The notes below the pieces were generated by a model. It saw nothing but the letters and a program-made list of their open reading frames with translations, did not search any database and was not told where the DNA came from. Position numbers and translations under genes: made by a program. DNA of 15,697 bases from Candidatus Aminicenantota bacterium (GTDB taxonomy: Bacteria; Acidobacteriota; Aminicenantia; UBA2199): the NCBI GenBank assembly GCA_029939015.1, contig JAOZTV010000004.1, forward strand, positions 1 to 15,697, given 5' to 3'. This document shows positions 7,543 to 14,085 of the stretch, one piece after another. Every line of letters begins with the position of its first letter. Position 1 is the stretch's first letter.

Positions 7543-8163
7543 TTAACAACCTTCAAGTTTGTTTTTTTTCTTCTTTTTCTTTTTCTTCTTCGTTGATTTT
7601 TTTTTCTTGACAGGTGCCATTGTCCCTGCCATATCTGATGACACAATACCTTTTAAAGAATTAGCAATTGCAAGATTCTTATTATATTCCAATATTTCAA
7701 AGTCTGATACTGTTTCATTTGGTAGTACAGGATATTTCTTCCAATAGTCATAGCCACCTTCAAGAACATAAGCTTTAATTCCTGCTCCCTTTAATATCGT
7801 TAATGTATTTTTGACATCATTATTCTTTAATTTATTTGAATAAATAATAACTGCCCTGTCTTTAGGTAAGTCTGAGACAACATCTTTTTTCAACATTTCT
7901 TTTGCAGGAATATTTTCAGCTGTTGGGATACTGCCTTTATCAAATTCTTTTTCAGTTCTAATATCAATCAGTGCATATATTTGATTTTTCTCTGTTATCC
8001 ATTCGTTAATTTCAGCAGGATTGACTATCTCTGACTTCTGTATATCCTCTGATATAAGTTTGTCATCTATATTATAAGTAGTATTGTCCTTTGCAGATAC
8101 TAATAGAAGCAATATTGCAAATAAAACTCCTATTATAAGTCCTATTTTATTAAACGATTTCAT
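7543..8163 (-). CDS. membrane-anchored degenerate rhodanese-like protein with poly-Lys arm ending in Cys
   Basis: This 206-residue protein starts at ATG 8163, which has AGGAG at 8171-8175; an in-frame ATG at 8196 lies inside the preceding gene and is not preferred. Residues 7-24 form a signal peptide or anchor, so the domain faces the periplasm. The rhodanese fold is shown by 'YALIDIRTEKEFDKGSIPTA' (63-82) and 'YVLEGGYDYWKKYP' (132-145). At the active-site loop the usual C-x4-R is replaced by 'IIYSNKLKNND': Ser109 occupies the Cys position and the loop Arg is missing, so classical sulfurtransferase activity is not expected. Residues 186-202 are almost all Lys, and the chain ends Leu-Glu-Gly-Cys. 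Cys206 is the only Cys in the protein. The gene overlaps the upstream YeeE-type gene by 14 nt, showing translational coupling. The tail is read through runs of 9 and 8 A bases, so a sequencing indel must be excluded. Confidence 0.85.
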   Translation of the reverse strand: MKSFNKIGLIIGVLFAILLLLVSAKDNTTYNIDDKLISEDIQKSEIVNPAEINEWITEKNQIYALIDIRTEKEFDKGSIPTAENIPAKEMLKKDVVSDLPKDRAVIIYSNKLKNNDVKNTLTILKGAGIKAYVLEGGYDYWKKYPVLPNETVSDFEILEYNKNLAIANSLKGIVSSDMAGTMAPVKKKKSTKKKKKKKKKNKLEGC

Positions 8164-8767
8164 TTTTTGTCTCCTTATCTCTAAAATATTTTTCAACTTT
8201 TTCAGAACCCCAAAAGCCTAATAAAGCAATTATTATTACTATAAAAGCAACAAGACCAGAACTCATTCCAAAATATTTCTGAATTGTTATTGTCCCGTTA
8301 TCTGCCATTAATCCACTTTTAAAAAACTTTTCAAAATATGGAACTGTTTCTCCAAATATAAACATTCCAAATAACGAACCTAAAATATAAAACAAAGCAT
8401 CCATTTTAAGTGTCGATAAGCCAACAATACTTGTTCCAGGACAGTATCCACCTACTGCAAATCCTACCCCCATTACTAATCCACCTACTATTCCCGGCCA
8501 TAAGAAGCTTTTATTCATATAAATACTTCCCAAGTCAAGCCATCCTACTGCATTCAAAAGAATTAAACCTGTCATTCCTGTAATTATTGCAGTAAACATT
8601 ACCTTAAAAACTGTCATATTTCTAAAATAAAATTGTAGAGCCATAACCTTTGAATTACCTAAACCGCCTCTTTCAAGAAAAAAGCCAAAACCTATTCCTA
8701 TGAAAAAATATATTAATAAAACCATTTCTTTTGACATATCCGTCATTATTGATATTGGTGCAAACAT
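8150..8767 (-). CDS. YeeE/YedE (sulfur transport) family protein, C-terminal-half type
   Basis: This 205-residue integral membrane protein has about five or six hydrophobic helices. It contains 'GFGFFLERGGLGNS' (26-39) and the family signature 'GGLVMGVGFAVGGYCPGTSI' (95-114) with Cys109, the half-site typical of the second half of YeeE/YedE proteins. In the TsuA branch, conserved Cys residues in the two halves relay thiosulfate through the membrane by transient S-S hydrogen bonding. Here the two halves are separate genes (see 8783-9295) and probably act as a pair. AAGGAGG precedes the ATG. The gene overlaps the rhodanese-like gene by 14 nt. Likely substrates are thiosulfate or another sulfane-sulfur species; export rather than import cannot be excluded. 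Confidence 0.88.
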   Translation of the reverse strand: MFAPISIMTDMSKEMVLLIYFFIGIGFGFFLERGGLGNSKVMALQFYFRNMTVFKVMFTAIITGMTGLILLNAVGWLDLGSIYMNKSFLWPGIVGGLVMGVGFAVGGYCPGTSIVGLSTLKMDALFYILGSLFGMFIFGETVPYFEKFFKSGLMADNGTITIQKYFGMSSGLVAFIVIIIALLGFWGSEKVEKYFRDKETKNEIV

Positions 8768-8782
8768 ATTATCGCCCTCCTT

Positions 8783-9295
8783 TTAAATCCATAATTTTCT
8801 TACAAAATATGCAGTCATATAGGCACCTGCAAAGATACATAGCATGATAATCCAACTTCCAAGATCCAAAGTAGCACCACCACATAGAGCAACACTACTT
8901 GTACATCCTCTTGCAAGTTTTGTTCCTATACCAAATAAAGCCCCTCCAATAAAAGCAAAAACCCACCTTTTTTTAATTGAAATTCTTGGACCCTTATTTG
9001 TCTCTTTTTTAAGCCGTCCCGATAAAGCGCCAGAAATTAATCCTCCTGCAAAAGTTCCTAAGATAGCAAAAATCAACCAGAAATCAAGAGGGTTTTTATC
9101 ACCACCACCGTATTTGGCAAGGTAAAAATTATTATCAACATGTTCTTGTGAAACAACTTTTTCAACAGCTACAACTGTTCTCATCATCGCCCCTGAAGCT
9201 CCAAGCCCTGTACCGATTATTGTAAATGCCAGAAGCATAACAATACCAAGCCCCACACCTGCAAGGTATGGATTTGAATATATATTTTTTTTCAT
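8783..9295 (-). CDS. YeeE/YedE (sulfur transport) family protein, N-terminal-half type
   Basis: This 170-residue membrane protein has about four hydrophobic segments. 'GIGTKLARGCTSSVALCGGA' (122-141) matches the 'a.GC.sg....g.a.l' signature of the first half of YeeE/YedE transporters, with Cys131 as the conserved residue and an extra Cys138 and Cys152. A polar stretch at about 45-70 between helices may form an external loop. It lies between the NrfD-type gene (11 bp) and its partner half (15 bp), in the order expected for a full-length transporter split in two. AAGGAG precedes the ATG and overlaps the stop of the NrfD gene. Placement next to a sulfur-compound reductase supports a role in moving sulfane sulfur, by family knowledge plus context. 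Confidence 0.88.
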   Translation of the reverse strand: MKKNIYSNPYLAGVGLGIVMLLAFTIIGTGLGASGAMMRTVVAVEKVVSQEHVDNNFYLAKYGGGDKNPLDFWLIFAILGTFAGGLISGALSGRLKKETNKGPRISIKKRWVFAFIGGALFGIGTKLARGCTSSVALCGGATLDLGSWIIMLCIFAGAYMTAYFVRKLWI

Positions 9296-9306
9296 TTTTT
9301 TCTCCT

Positions 9307-10272
9307 TTAATAAGGTAACCAGCCACTTGTCTGACCGGCATCCACAATTATAAACCTAAGTATTAATCCACCAATTAAGACCAATAATGCAGCATAGGCA
9401 CTTGGAATTTTCTTTCCTTTTAGCTCTAATATTTCTAAGAAAGCTGGAATTATTAGTGCAAAACCAAATACAAATACCCAAAATACAGGGGTAAGCTTTC
9501 CGCCAAGTATCAAGTCCGCAGCCTTTTGATATTGGATTGATGATGTTGTCAAACCAATAATAAATAAAACTAAGAATGTTATTTCAGTAAAAATTAGACC
9601 AAGGTCTATTTTTGTAAAAAATTCTTTTTCCTTATGATCTTTTGCAAGCAAGATAACCATTGCTGCTGCCGTTGATAATCCTGATACTAGAAAAATAGGT
9701 CCCATTAGAGGAGAATTCCAGAAAGGTCTTGCACTAAATGCACTTAGAAGTACACCTGTATAAATACCAAGTAAAATTGCAAATGGCATTGTTATTGCAG
9801 CAATTGTCCTTACATTCCTTTCAGAAAACTCAAGAAGCCACTTATATATTTTTAATACAAAATTTATCTTAGATAGTAATTGCTCAATCCATTCATTATA
9901 TTTAGGATAACCCTTTCTAATTGTAGCAAATATTAAAAGCACGCTAAATGGATAAATTATTAATAATACCCAGGAACCCCATGACATTGGAGATGCCAGA
10001 TTAAAGGTTGTATAAAATCTCCATACAAAAAGTTTATGTTTTAAATCAAGAAAAAGTGCTCCCATACCAATTGTCATAATTATTGGTGCATAAAGAGCCA
10101 TCTTATATGATGCGAAAGAGTATTCTTTCTCTTTTTTACCCAAAAACATAAGACTTACTATAATTAATATTCCTGCTGTTAGTCCACCAAGAAAGAGGTA
10201 AACAGGAACTTCCCAACCCCATATATGTAGAGAAGGATTGACTTTATTTGTTATAACCGCTATTTCATTCAT
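9307..10272 (-). CDS. NrfD/PsrC-type membrane subunit of a molybdopterin oxidoreductase
   Basis: This 321-residue polytopic protein is of the NrfD/PsrC family, with about eight helices. The opening 'WGWEVPVYLFLGGLTAGIL' (19-37) is the family's conserved first helix; it contributes to quinone-site and ferredoxin-subunit docking in PsrC. 'DLKHKLFVWRFYTTFNLASP' at about 61-80 is also typical. The subunit anchors the catalytic pair to the membrane and exchanges electrons with menaquinol. Length is close to PsrC and shorter than long DmsC/HybB-like proteins. It lies 12 bp after the ferredoxin gene, with AAGGAG before the ATG. Unlike NrfC/NrfD of nitrite reductases, there is no multihaem cytochrome nearby, which favours a PsrABC/PhsABC-like complex. 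Confidence 0.92.
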   Translation of the reverse strand: MNEIAVITNKVNPSLHIWGWEVPVYLFLGGLTAGILIIVSLMFLGKKEKEYSFASYKMALYAPIIMTIGMGALFLDLKHKLFVWRFYTTFNLASPMSWGSWVLLIIYPFSVLLIFATIRKGYPKYNEWIEQLLSKINFVLKIYKWLLEFSERNVRTIAAITMPFAILLGIYTGVLLSAFSARPFWNSPLMGPIFLVSGLSTAAAMVILLAKDHKEKEFFTKIDLGLIFTEITFLVLFIIGLTTSSIQYQKAADLILGGKLTPVFWVFVFGFALIIPAFLEILELKGKKIPSAYAALLVLIGGLILRFIIVDAGQTSGWLPY

Positions 10273-10284
10273 AATTATTTCTCC

Positions 10285-10824
10285 TTAAGTAAGATAAAAT
10301 ATATTTGGATTTGTTCCAGCTTCAGGAATTAAAGCCTTATGTTTTCTTGCCCTTAATAATCTTGATACCTTACTGAGAGGATTATTCAAATCACCAAATG
10401 TAATTGCTTCAGTTGGGCAAACAGAAGCACAAGCTGGCCCCTTACCCTCATCTATTCTATGATCACAGAAAGTACACTTACTTGCATAACCTTCCGGCAT
10501 AATAAATCTTGCATTATAGGGACAGGATGCAACACAAGCCTTACAACCGGTACATTTATTAGGAGTAACCTTTACAATATTGCTACCCTCTTTTTGATGA
10601 CTCGCTCCAGTTGGACAGGCGGAAACACAAGGAGCATCAGAACAATGATTACATCGTTCAGTCCTTATTTCCATAAATAAATTTGGAAATTTCCCGGATA
10701 CTTCTTCAACAACCCAATCCCTATGCAATCCCTCAGGAACTTCATTTTCAGTTTTACAAGCGACAACGCAGGCACTACAGCCTACACATTTTATCGTATC
10801 TATTACCATTCCATATTTTTTCAT
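10285..10824 (-). CDS. four-cluster [4Fe-4S] ferredoxin subunit (PsrB/PhsB/DmsB-like)
   Basis: This 179-residue electron-transfer subunit has four complete Cys sets. They are Cys13, 16, 19, 23; Cys58, 61, 66, 70; Cys91, 94, 97, 101; and Cys117, 120, 132, 136. In such subunits the first three Cys of one set pair with the last of another, giving four [4Fe-4S] clusters that wire the quinone site of the NrfD subunit to the molybdenum site. No signal peptide is present, so it is probably carried out by the Tat signal of the catalytic subunit, as known for this family. It starts 9 bp after the catalytic gene. No Cys is missing, so all four clusters should form. Assignment to the CISM complex family is sure; the substrate depends on the catalytic subunit. 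Confidence 0.95.
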   Translation of the reverse strand: MKKYGMVIDTIKCVGCSACVVACKTENEVPEGLHRDWVVEEVSGKFPNLFMEIRTERCNHCSDAPCVSACPTGASHQKEGSNIVKVTPNKCTGCKACVASCPYNARFIMPEGYASKCTFCDHRIDEGKGPACASVCPTEAITFGDLNNPLSKVSRLLRARKHKALIPEAGTNPNIFYLT

Positions 10825-10833
10825 ATTTATCTC

Positions 10834-13026
10834 CTAAATTACGAAGGTAACAAAATTACCTCTAAACCCGGTACCACCCATAATATCATCGTAGAGTACC
10901 TTTGTTGAAAGAAGAGAATCACTGGCACCTTTCATATAAGCTCTCCTCATTTTTTTCTGTTCGGTACCAAAACCATGTACCATATAAACAGCGTCATGAC
11001 GAATTCTTTCAGTAACTTTAACTCTGACCTTTGTACTTACAATATTATCCTGATTTTTTAATTTTATATATTGACCGTGTTTTATATCCCATTCTTTAGC
11101 AACAACGCTATTGACCCAGACTTCGTTTTCAGGCATAAGTTGTGTAAGTATTGGATTATTTACTGATCTTGAGAAAGAATGCATTGGCGATCTACCTGTA
11201 ATTAATCTGAAAGAGCCTTCTTCGGGCTGTTCATGTCTCTTATATTTTGGTATTGGATCAAATCCTGCTTCTTCTAAAACTGAGGAAAACAGCTCTACTT
11301 TACCACTCTCTGTATCAAATTCAATCTGCTCACCCTTTGAATAAAAGATTGGTTCATCGGTTTTAACAGTTTTAACTCCAGCCTTTTTCATTTCTTCAAG
11401 AGAGGTGCCCGACTTCTTTAATCTATAATCAAGATATTCTTCAATATTCTTCCATGGCATATATTTTTCAAGACCCATTTTTTTAGCAAGTCCCTTAGCC
11501 ATCCACCATGCAGGTTTACTGTCATAGAGAGGCTCAAATGCAGGCATTCTTAAAGCAATTTGAGCTTTTTTTCCTTTAGACACTCTCAACTCATCGTATC
11601 TTTCAAGATATGAACATTCAGGTAAAACAACATCTGCCCAACCTGTAATCTCAGTTGGCAATATATCAACAACTACCAGTAAATCCAAATTCTGAATTGC
11701 CTTTAAAGTATTTTTCCTATCTGGGAAAGTTTTAATTAAATTTGTACCATAAACTATCCAACCCTTAAAACTACAACCATCTTTAATCGAAGGAATAGTT
11801 GCATCACAAATACCAGAAGCAAGAGCAAGGTTTGCAAGCTCATACTTAATAGGCATTTCTTTATTTTGTTTTGGGTATTCTGCATGAGGATATTTTGCAA
11901 CCTTAGCCTTTTGCGGATTAAAAAATGCGCCCTTCTGTCCCCAGTTTCCAAGCAGAGCATTAATGATTGCTCCGGCTCTTACTCTCTGGGTATCATCACC
12001 ATACCAGACAGTAAATCTACCGGGATGCAATAAGGTTTTAGAACCATTCTTTGCCATTAATCTTGCTGTTTCCCTTATAATTTCAGGCTTAATAGTTGTC
12101 TCTGTATAAGCCCATTCAGGTGTATATTTTTTAACATGCTCTTTTAATTGTTCAAAGCCTACTGTATTATCTTTAATAAATTTCTTATCATATATTTCTT
12201 CACCAATAATTACATTTATCCATGCAAGTAAAAGAGCCATATCAGTACCAGGTTTAATAGGTAACCAAAATTTTGACTTACTTGCTGCAGTAGAAAACCT
12301 TGGGTCAACTGTAATTACTTCAGCACCATTAGCAATTGCTGTAGAAAAATCTCTAACCTGTGAGCTATGTGAATTTTCACCAATATGTGAACCCAATAAG
12401 ACAATACACTTACTATTTGACATATCTGTTCTTTCCGGTGATCCAATAGCCTCTCCGTATGTAAGCATATAGGCTTCTTCACGAGGTCCCCTGCAATTCC
12501 CATAAGACGGAGCTGCAATATTCTTTGAGCCAAAGCCTTTTATAAATTGTTTGAAAAATGAACCACCTGCACCATGTGATAATAATGCCATACATTCAGG
12601 ACCATAAGATTTTTTCAAGTTTTGCATTTTTTCAGCAATATAAGTAAATGCCTCATCCCAACTTACTTCCTTAAAAACCTGTTTCCCGCGTTCTTCTGTT
12701 CTAATAAGAGGTTTCTTAAGTCTATCAGGGTCAGTATATGTACCCATACCGGCACTACCTTTTGTACACATCCTACCATTTGAATGATGATCTGTATCAT
12801 TCCCTTTGATTTTCCATGGCTTCCCATCCTTCTTATAAACCCAACCTGCACATTTAAAAGTACACATTTCACAATAAGTAGGAGTAATTTCCACCTTGCT
12901 ACCAGATTTTCCCTTAACTACCTTTTTAGTACCAGATAATTTAGAAATACTACCTGCAGCAATAACACCGGCAGTCCCTGCTCCAGTAATTTTAATAAAA
13001 CTTCTTCTCGAAAGATTTTTTTTCAT
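10834..13026 (-). CDS. Tat-exported molybdopterin oxidoreductase, probable polysulfide/thiosulfate reductase catalytic subunit
   Basis: This 730-residue member of the DMSO-reductase superfamily has a twin-arginine signal (SRRSFIK at 6-12, then a short hydrophobic stretch), so it acts in the periplasm. Cys52, Cys55, Cys59 and Cys87 bind the proximal [4Fe-4S] cluster. 'PSYGNCRGPREEAYMLTYG' places Cys178 as the probable molybdenum ligand, at a position comparable to PsrA/PhsA. The C-terminal dinucleotide-binding domain is visible from 'RLITGRSPMHSFSRSVNNP' on. Partner genes (four-cluster ferredoxin, NrfD type, YeeE pair, rhodanese) make a sulfur substrate most likely; tetrathionate, arsenate or selenate reductases of the same superfamily are alternatives. 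It is first in the operon. No TorD-like chaperone is seen in the window. GGGGTGG precedes the ATG. Confidence 0.92.
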   Translation of the reverse strand: MKKNLSRRSFIKITGAGTAGVIAAGSISKLSGTKKVVKGKSGSKVEITPTYCEMCTFKCAGWVYKKDGKPWKIKGNDTDHHSNGRMCTKGSAGMGTYTDPDRLKKPLIRTEERGKQVFKEVSWDEAFTYIAEKMQNLKKSYGPECMALLSHGAGGSFFKQFIKGFGSKNIAAPSYGNCRGPREEAYMLTYGEAIGSPERTDMSNSKCIVLLGSHIGENSHSSQVRDFSTAIANGAEVITVDPRFSTAASKSKFWLPIKPGTDMALLLAWINVIIGEEIYDKKFIKDNTVGFEQLKEHVKKYTPEWAYTETTIKPEIIRETARLMAKNGSKTLLHPGRFTVWYGDDTQRVRAGAIINALLGNWGQKGAFFNPQKAKVAKYPHAEYPKQNKEMPIKYELANLALASGICDATIPSIKDGCSFKGWIVYGTNLIKTFPDRKNTLKAIQNLDLLVVVDILPTEITGWADVVLPECSYLERYDELRVSKGKKAQIALRMPAFEPLYDSKPAWWMAKGLAKKMGLEKYMPWKNIEEYLDYRLKKSGTSLEEMKKAGVKTVKTDEPIFYSKGEQIEFDTESGKVELFSSVLEEAGFDPIPKYKRHEQPEEGSFRLITGRSPMHSFSRSVNNPILTQLMPENEVWVNSVVAKEWDIKHGQYIKLKNQDNIVSTKVRVKVTERIRHDAVYMVHGFGTEQKKMRRAYMKGASDSLLSTKVLYDDIMGGTGFRGNFVTFVI

Positions 13027-13050
13027 ATACCCACCCCAAGATTAATTAAT

Positions 13051-13099
13051 TTAGCTAATCCATATTTTACAATATAGCTTACCTATATTTGAAAATATA
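13051..13099. promoter_or_regulatory. AT-rich dyads upstream of the sulfur operon
   Basis: Two palindromes lie 25-73 bp upstream of the molybdopterin gene start: TTAGCTAA (13051-13058) and TATATTT-GA-AAATATA (13084-13099, perfect 7-bp arms). They are placed where an operator would be expected, perhaps for the MerR-type protein at the end of the operon, but no clear -35/-10 pair with MerR-like 19-20 bp spacing could be fixed. AT-rich DNA gives such dyads by chance. Confidence 0.3.
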
Positions 13100-13193
13100 A
13101 GTTTAGCATATCGTTTAATACACAACAAGCGAAAATCAAACAAAAAAGAAGTTAATTTTTAACGAAAAACTGAACCAACAACAGCAAATGACA

Positions 13194-13258
13194 AGTGCTG
13201 TTAGGCATAAATACGTACACACTATGGGAGTGGGTACGGACTTAAGCCTAGCAGTACT
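13194..13258. other. 65-nt imperfect inverted repeat (long hairpin), possible structured RNA or mobile repeat
   Basis: Left arm 13194-13223 and right arm 13229-13258 are inverted copies identical at 24 of 30 positions around a 5-nt loop (ATGGG). As plus-strand RNA two of the mismatches become G-U pairs, giving an unbroken 13-bp basal stem, an internal loop of mixed pairing and a GTAC-a-CACT apical stem. Competing hairpins exist: AACAGCA (13180-13186) with TGCTGTT (13196-13202), and CCTAG (13247-13251) with CTAGG (13257-13261). The element lies between divergent transcription units, so it is not a terminator of either. It is not a tRNA, 5S RNA or a known riboswitch motif that I recognise. Confidence 0.6.
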
Positions 13259-13302
13259 AGGTTTTGATTAGAAATTTAGGTATTGACTAATAATGCGATT
13301 TG

Positions 13303-14049
13303 ATGTATTTTTTACTAATGGATAAAGACTTTTTTTTTAAGATATTATTTGAAGCTATAGAAGGTGGAAATAATATTTCTATTAATAGAACGGCTGATAA
13401 AGAAGAACTATTTCATTTTTCTTCAAGATTTTTTAAATTTGACGATGAAAACAGTACAATTATGATAGATTTACCTTCATCTGAAGAAGATGGTACTTTG
13501 AGAATGAACGATATAATTGAGGTTTTTTTTATTTCACAAAACCTGCGATTGGGGTTCTTTTCAAAGGTCATTGGATTTTCTGAATTTCAACTTGCCAGTA
13601 AACAAATTGTACCAGCTCTAATAATATCAAAACCCGACGAAGGTTTGGACTTACAGAGAAGACGTGATTTCAGAGTACCAACAACTCCATTAAAAGTTGT
13701 AACGACCTATATAAGAGAAGACGACGAAAATAAGAAAGAAATAATAAACACCTGTATATGTGATGATATTTCAAGAAGTGGTATTGCATTAACAGAAAAC
13801 AAGGAATTAAAAGAAAAGTTAAAATTTGAAAAAGGCATTTATATTAATATGAAAATTAATATGGATGAAGAAATTATTCAAATGGAAGGCAGGATTGAAA
13901 GCAAAAGAGAATTATATGAAGGTAAAAAAATAATTTTTGGCATCGACTTTGCTGAAAACAAACCTGACAAATTACAATACAAAAAAAATATTAGAATAAT
14001 AATGAAATATATAATGAAGAGACAAAGAGAAATAATGTTTAAAGTTTAA
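13303..14049 (+). CDS. PilZ-domain protein with YcgR-like N-terminal domain (cyclic-di-GMP effector)
   Basis: This roughly 248-residue protein has an N-terminal half resembling the PilZN/YcgR_2 domain of flagellar-brake proteins, followed by a PilZ domain. The cyclic-di-GMP motif is complete: 'RRRDFR' just after the linker (about 119-124) and 'DDISRSGIAL' (D-x-S-x2-G) about 35 residues later. YcgR-type proteins slow flagella when cyclic-di-GMP rises; other PilZ proteins control exopolysaccharide. The start is uncertain: TTG 13300, ATG 13303 and ATG 13318 are in frame and none has a good Shine-Dalgarno sequence. A TAATAAT just upstream could be a -10 box, in which case the mRNA may be almost leaderless. 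The phosphomutase gene follows after 36 bp, so they may be one operon. Confidence 0.85.
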   Translation: MYFLLMDKDFFFKILFEAIEGGNNISINRTADKEELFHFSSRFFKFDDENSTIMIDLPSSEEDGTLRMNDIIEVFFISQNLRLGFFSKVIGFSEFQLASKQIVPALIISKPDEGLDLQRRRDFRVPTTPLKVVTTYIREDDENKKEIINTCICDDISRSGIALTENKELKEKLKFEKGIYINMKINMDEEIIQMEGRIESKRELYEGKKIIFGIDFAENKPDKLQYKKNIRIIMKYIMKRQREIMFKV

Positions 14050-14085
14050 ACTATCAATTTCAATAACACCCAAAGGAGAAATTTC

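Noticed and set aside
7559..7747. Plus-strand open frame coding for a run of Phe
   Set aside because: It is the reverse complement of the Lys-rich tail of the rhodanese-like gene; composition alone makes it open.
8163..8196. Upstream in-frame ATG extending the rhodanese-like protein by 11 residues
   Set aside because: It has no ribosome-binding site, adds charged residues before the signal peptide and deepens overlap with the YeeE-type gene, whereas ATG 8163 has AGGAG at proper distance.
13200..13252. GTTAGGC ... GCCTAGC looking like integron attC core sites
   Set aside because: GTTAGGC matches the GTTRRRY core, but the two cores face the wrong way (attC needs RYYYAAC first and GTTRRRY last), and there is no integrase or cassette gene nearby.
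13194..13258. Cyclic-di-GMP, molybdenum-cofactor riboswitch, tRNA or 5S rRNA
   Set aside because: The position near a PilZ gene and a molybdoenzyme is tempting, but the conserved cores of those riboswitches are not seen, no T-loop or CCA end exists, and similarity to 5S RNA is limited to a few bases.
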